Source: Dehalococcoidia bacterium (GTDB lineage: Bacteria; Chloroflexota; Dehalococcoidia; Dehalococcoidales; RBG-16-60-22). From it: a stretch of 32,932 nucleotides of DNA. Shown here piece after piece: positions 30,653-32,932 of the stretch. The stretch's first letter is position 1. Each line of letters starts with the position of its first letter. The stretch is from NCBI GenBank assembly GCA_011174815.1, contig DUFF01000085.1, positions 1 through 32,932 on the forward strand, given 5' to 3'. Below the pieces are notes generated by a model. That model was not told where the DNA came from and made no database searches. It saw only the letters and a list, made by a program, of their open reading frames with translations. Both the position numbers and the translations under genes were made by a program.

Positions 30653-30685
30653 ATGCGGCAATTACAAGGTAGTATATTGCCGCAT
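30653..30685. repeat. Inverted repeat ATGCGGCAAT/ATTGCCGCAT next to the rightward -35
   Basis: Perfect 10-bp arms (30653-30662 and 30676-30685) with a 13-base spacer end at the first base of the rightward TTGACA. There is no T-run after it, so it is not a typical terminator. A regulator-binding site controlling lgt is the simplest reading. Confidence 0.6.
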
Positions 30686-30713
30686 TGACATTAATCTGTT
30701 ATCATTCTTTAAT
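30685..30713 (+). promoter_or_regulatory. Predicted promoter of lgt
   Basis: TTGACA (30685-30690, perfect) is followed after 17 bases by TTTAAT (30708-30713). Transcripts would start near 30720. This rules out the track start (TTG 30685, within the -35) and the ATG at 30712 (within the -10), and supports GTG 30745 as the lgt start. Confidence 0.6.
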
Positions 30714-30744
30714 GGCAGAGAGTGTACTGATCCCGGAGATAGAA

Positions 30745-31512
30745 GTGGGGATAGCTTTTCATATAGGTCCGCTGGCCATACACTGGTACGGCATAATGCT
30801 GGCGCTGGGAGTAATCAGCAAGCTCGTCATCGCTGTTATCGAGGCAAGGAGAAGGGGCGAAAACAGTGAGCACGTGCTCGGTGCAGCGCTGATAGTTATT
30901 CCGCTGGGGATTATCGGTGCCCGACTCTATCATGTGATTGACCAGCTGGACTTTTACCTGCAAAACCCGACGGCCATCATCGGCGGCGCTGGACTGGGCA
31001 TCTTCGGTGCGGTAATCGGTGGAGCCGTTGGCCTCATCATTTACACCAGGTGGAAAAAGCTCGTTACCCTGCGCTGGATGGACATCGTCGCACCCGGCCT
31101 CATTCTGGCTCAGGCGATAGGCCGCTGGGGTAATTTCTTCAATCAGGAGCTCTACGGTTACCCGACCGACCTGCCCTGGGCTATCTATATAGACCCTGCG
31201 CATCGCCTCCCCGGCTATGAAGCGTTCAGCCATTTTCACCCCCTCTTCCTTTACGAATCTCTCTGGAATCTCATCGGCTTCGCACTGCTCATGATATTGG
31301 GACGGAAAATGAGAAGTCGTCTTCTGGACGGGGACATCTTTTTCGGATATGCTATTTACTACTGCCTGGGACGATTTTTCCTCGAGATGCTCAAGATAGA
31401 AGTCTGGACCGTCGCTGGCGTGCCTACGGCGCAGTGGCTATCTGGCATTGTCATCATTGCTTCAATTACCGTCATATTTTACCGCAGGTACCGCCTTCGC
31501 CGGTCGAAGTGA
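30745..31512 (+). CDS. lgt: Prolipoprotein diacylglyceryl transferase
   Basis: A membrane enzyme that adds diacylglycerol to the lipobox Cys of prolipoproteins. The start is set at GTG 30745 because GGAG lies six bases before it, the protein then begins VGIAFHIGPLAIHWYGIM as family members do, and the promoter leaves about 25 bases of leader. Length is 255 residues, against 275 in the track. Key motifs are GIIGARLYHVI near 74, the signature GRWGNFFNQELYG near 127, and HFHPLFLYESLWNL near 160, among about seven transmembrane segments. A lipoprotein gene follows 18 bases later, an apt substrate. Confidence 0.95.
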   Translation: MGIAFHIGPLAIHWYGIMLALGVISKLVIAVIEARRRGENSEHVLGAALIVIPLGIIGARLYHVIDQLDFYLQNPTAIIGGAGLGIFGAVIGGAVGLIIYTRWKKLVTLRWMDIVAPGLILAQAIGRWGNFFNQELYGYPTDLPWAIYIDPAHRLPGYEAFSHFHPLFLYESLWNLIGFALLMILGRKMRSRLLDGDIFFGYAIYYCLGRFFLEMLKIEVWTVAGVPTAQWLSGIVIIASITVIFYRRYRLRRSK

Positions 31513-31530
31513 CGCGAGAAAAGGAGAAGA

Positions 31531-32448
31531 GTGAAGAGATTTGCCAGAACGAGCCGCCTGTTTTTCACCCTTGCGCTGGTTCCAGTGCTGATATTCTCAG
31601 CTGTGGCCTGTGCCCCTGAGAAGGAAGCGAGCGACCGGGTGGGGGTGGTGGTTACCATTCTGCCGCAGGCCGAGTTTGTGGAAAATGTAGGTGGGACAAA
31701 GGTCAAAGTAACGGTAATGGTGCCGCCGGGGGCCAGCCCCCATACTTATGAACCGAAGCCGACGCAGATGACGGCGCTGGCCGAGGCGGAAATGTACGCC
31801 AAGGTAGGCTCGGGGGTAGAATTTGAGCTCGTCTGGATGGACAAATTGATTGCGACCAATAAGGAGATGGTGGTGGTTGATTGTTCAGAAGGGGTGAAAC
31901 TGCAGGAAATGGTTGCGGAAGATGGAAATGCGGAAGATGAGCATGAGGAAGAACACCACGGCGGAATGGACCCTCATATCTGGATGTCTCCGCTGAATGC
32001 CCAGATAATGGTGCGCAACATCTGTGCTGGACTGATTACGGTAGACCCGGAAAACAGGAGCTATTACGAACAAAACAGGGACGCCTATCTAAAACAGCTG
32101 GCTGAGATTGACGGCGAAATGAGAGACGGCCTGTCTGAGGTAAAAAATAGGCGGTTCATGGTCTATCACCCGGCATTCGGCTATTTTGCCAGAGAATACA
32201 ACCTGACCATGCTGCCCATTGAATGGGAGGGGAAAGAGCCGACCGCAGCTGGTCTGGCGAGCTTGATCGAACAGGCAAAGGCGCATGACATCAGGGTTAT
32301 CTTCGCCGAACCACAGTTTGACCCCAAAAGCGCTGAGGTTATCGCCGAAGCCATCGGGGGAAGGGTGGTGTTGATTGACCCGCTGGCCAGAGACTACATT
32401 GCCAACCTGCGCCTGATTATGAATGAGATGCTCCCGGTTATGGAGTGA
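31531..32448 (+). CDS. znuA: Zinc/manganese ABC transporter substrate-binding lipoprotein (ZnuA-like)
   Basis: A cluster A-1 metal-binding protein of 305 residues anchored outside the membrane. It has a basic start, a hydrophobic helix and a lipobox FSAVAC (Cys at about residue 27). Metal-binding residues are visible as the His in GASPHTYEPKP, the His in MDPHIWMSP, the His in VYHPAFGYF and the Asp in LIDPLARDY. A short acidic/His-rich loop (EDEHEEEHHGG), usual in zinc-type proteins, precedes the second His. The GTG start has GGAG upstream in AAAAGGAGAAGA. It follows lgt by 18 bases. No permease or ATPase gene follows in the window, so the rest of the transporter lies elsewhere. Confidence 0.92.
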   Translation: MKRFARTSRLFFTLALVPVLIFSAVACAPEKEASDRVGVVVTILPQAEFVENVGGTKVKVTVMVPPGASPHTYEPKPTQMTALAEAEMYAKVGSGVEFELVWMDKLIATNKEMVVVDCSEGVKLQEMVAEDGNAEDEHEEEHHGGMDPHIWMSPLNAQIMVRNICAGLITVDPENRSYYEQNRDAYLKQLAEIDGEMRDGLSEVKNRRFMVYHPAFGYFAREYNLTMLPIEWEGKEPTAAGLASLIEQAKAHDIRVIFAEPQFDPKSAEVIAEAIGGRVVLIDPLARDYIANLRLIMNEMLPVME

Positions 32449-32476
32449 TGACAGGGTCTGGAAGAAATGAGTACCG

Positions 32477-32490
32477 GATAATTCATTATC
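32477..32490. repeat. Short palindrome GATAAT-TC-ATTATC upstream of the 57-aa gene
   Basis: A 6-bp perfect dyad with a two-base centre lies 29-66 bases after znuA and before the next gene. It could be a regulator site; it is too short and AT-rich to be more than a suggestion. Confidence 0.25.
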
Positions 32491-32542
32491 AAAATGTACA
32501 AAACGTGATAAGATAAATATAGCTGGAAAAAGGAGGATATCT

Positions 32543-32716
32543 TTGGAAAACGAACTGGAGACAAAGATTAAATCATCGGTGGTAAACGGCAGGCTGCCCT
32601 GTGCCATCGCTTTCAAGATTGCCAAAGAGCTGAAGGTCAGCCCCCGTGACGTGGGCGAGGCAGCCAACCGGTTGTCCGTGAAGATAGTTAGCTGTCAACT
32701 GGGATGTTTTCCATAA
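32543..32716 (+). CDS. Small conserved-looking protein (57 aa) ending in CQLGCFP
   Basis: Too short for the ORF track. TTG 32543 has AAGGAGG six bases upstream. The protein reads MENELETKIKSSVVNGRLPC, then IAFKIAKELKVSPRDVGEAANRL and KIVSCQLGCFP. The middle part looks like a small helix-turn-helix (two helices with VSPRDVGEAAN turn), and the Cys pair CxxxC at the end, with another Cys at residue 20, may bind metal. I recall similar short proteins with an NCQLGCF ending in other anaerobes, but cannot confirm it. It lies after znuA and before a lipoprotein gene. A DNA-binding or metal-related role is possible. Confidence 0.75.
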   Translation: MENELETKIKSSVVNGRLPCAIAFKIAKELKVSPRDVGEAANRLSVKIVSCQLGCFP

Positions 32717-32808
32717 ATGAATAAAATAGGACAGAAACTCTCAGGATAGACTAACCTTTGGCTTGCGCTGTCGTTTTATAGAGTGAATGCAGCGAATAGG
32801 AGGCGAAT

Positions 32809-32932
32809 ATGAAAAGATTACTGATAGCAACTATCTTAATAATGCTGGTTGCGGTGTTGGGTGCCTGTGCTGCACCGGCGCCAGTCCCGGCCCCGGCGCC
32901 AACTCCAGCTCCGGCCCCTGCACCAGCCCCAG
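32809..32932 (+). CDS. Lipoprotein with Ala/Pro-rich linker, 3' end cut off by the window edge
   Basis: ATG 32809 with AGGAGG five bases upstream opens a typical lipoprotein: basic MKRLL, a hydrophobic helix (IATILIMLVAVL), lipobox LGAC with Cys at residue 20, then an Ala/Pro-repeat linker (APAPVPAPAPTPAPAP) that runs to the window end. About 41 residues are visible. Such linkers tether substrate-binding proteins of transporters to the membrane surface, but the functional domain is outside the window. The lgt gene upstream would modify it. Confidence 0.85.
   Translation, partial: MKRLLIATILIMLVAVLGACAAPAPVPAPAPTPAPAPAPAP

Noticed and set aside
32864-32932. Tandem GCCCCGGCGCCAxCTCCA-like repeats at the window end as a mobile or CRISPR-like repeat
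   Set aside because: They encode the in-frame Ala/Pro linker of a lipoprotein; the repetition is protein-level.

Overview
The window looks like core chromosome of an anaerobic bacterium of the Chloroflexota, most likely class Dehalococcoidia. This is an inference from gene content and style: GC-rich genes with AT-rich spacers, a single-domain NrpR regulator, a modular archaeal-type glutamate synthase, an orphan OmpR-type regulator and paired DegV proteins. I could not run a search to confirm it. I see no rRNA, tRNA, CRISPR array, insertion sequence or prophage.

Layout. Positions 1-2120 (+ strand) hold the 3' part of rnc, a 50-residue Lys/Glu-rich protein, a PflA-like radical SAM protein and an acylphosphatase. 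Nearly everything from 2117 to 30532 is on the minus strand. Read in the direction of transcription from its upstream end, it runs: an Fe-S protein with four clusters, hisH, an FAD/NAD(P)-dependent oxidoreductase, a class II glutaminase domain (gltB domain 1), hisF, an FMN/Fe-S glutamate synthase core, a GXGXG domain (gltB domain 3), an atypical GlnR-like response regulator, a small unknown protein, amtB, glnB, glnA, nadE, nrpR and a UPF0182 membrane protein. After that come a padR-HAAS pair, two degV genes around plsY, a P-loop kinase, pepA, a metallo-beta-lactamase-fold hydrolase and a divergent ilvC-like gene. Last is a molybdenum-cofactor operon (mobA-moeA-mobB-DUF362-hypothetical). From 30745 the + strand carries lgt, a ZnuA-type lipoprotein, a 57-residue conserved-looking protein and the start of an Ala/Pro-rich lipoprotein that runs off the window.

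How the genes work together. Positions 16453-30532 form a nitrogen-assimilation island. AmtB brings in ammonium, GlnB senses status, GlnA makes glutamine, and a glutamate synthase split into separate polypeptides returns glutamate. Three other glutamine users (HisH/HisF and glutamine-dependent NadE) are woven in, with two different candidate nitrogen regulators (NrpR and a GlnR-like protein without the phospho-acceptor Asp).

Most unusual points: (1) two genes have intact, conserved-looking N-termini and strong Shine-Dalgarno sequences but no standard start codon (ACG for the second degV; GTA or similar for the radical SAM protein); (2) the split glutamate synthase is interleaved with hisH/hisF; (3) the two nitrogen regulators share one locus; (4) the ilvC-like protein has altered cofactor-loop and PKGPGH-type motifs; (5) the divergent hisH/lgt spacer carries two inverted repeats, each next to a -35 box.
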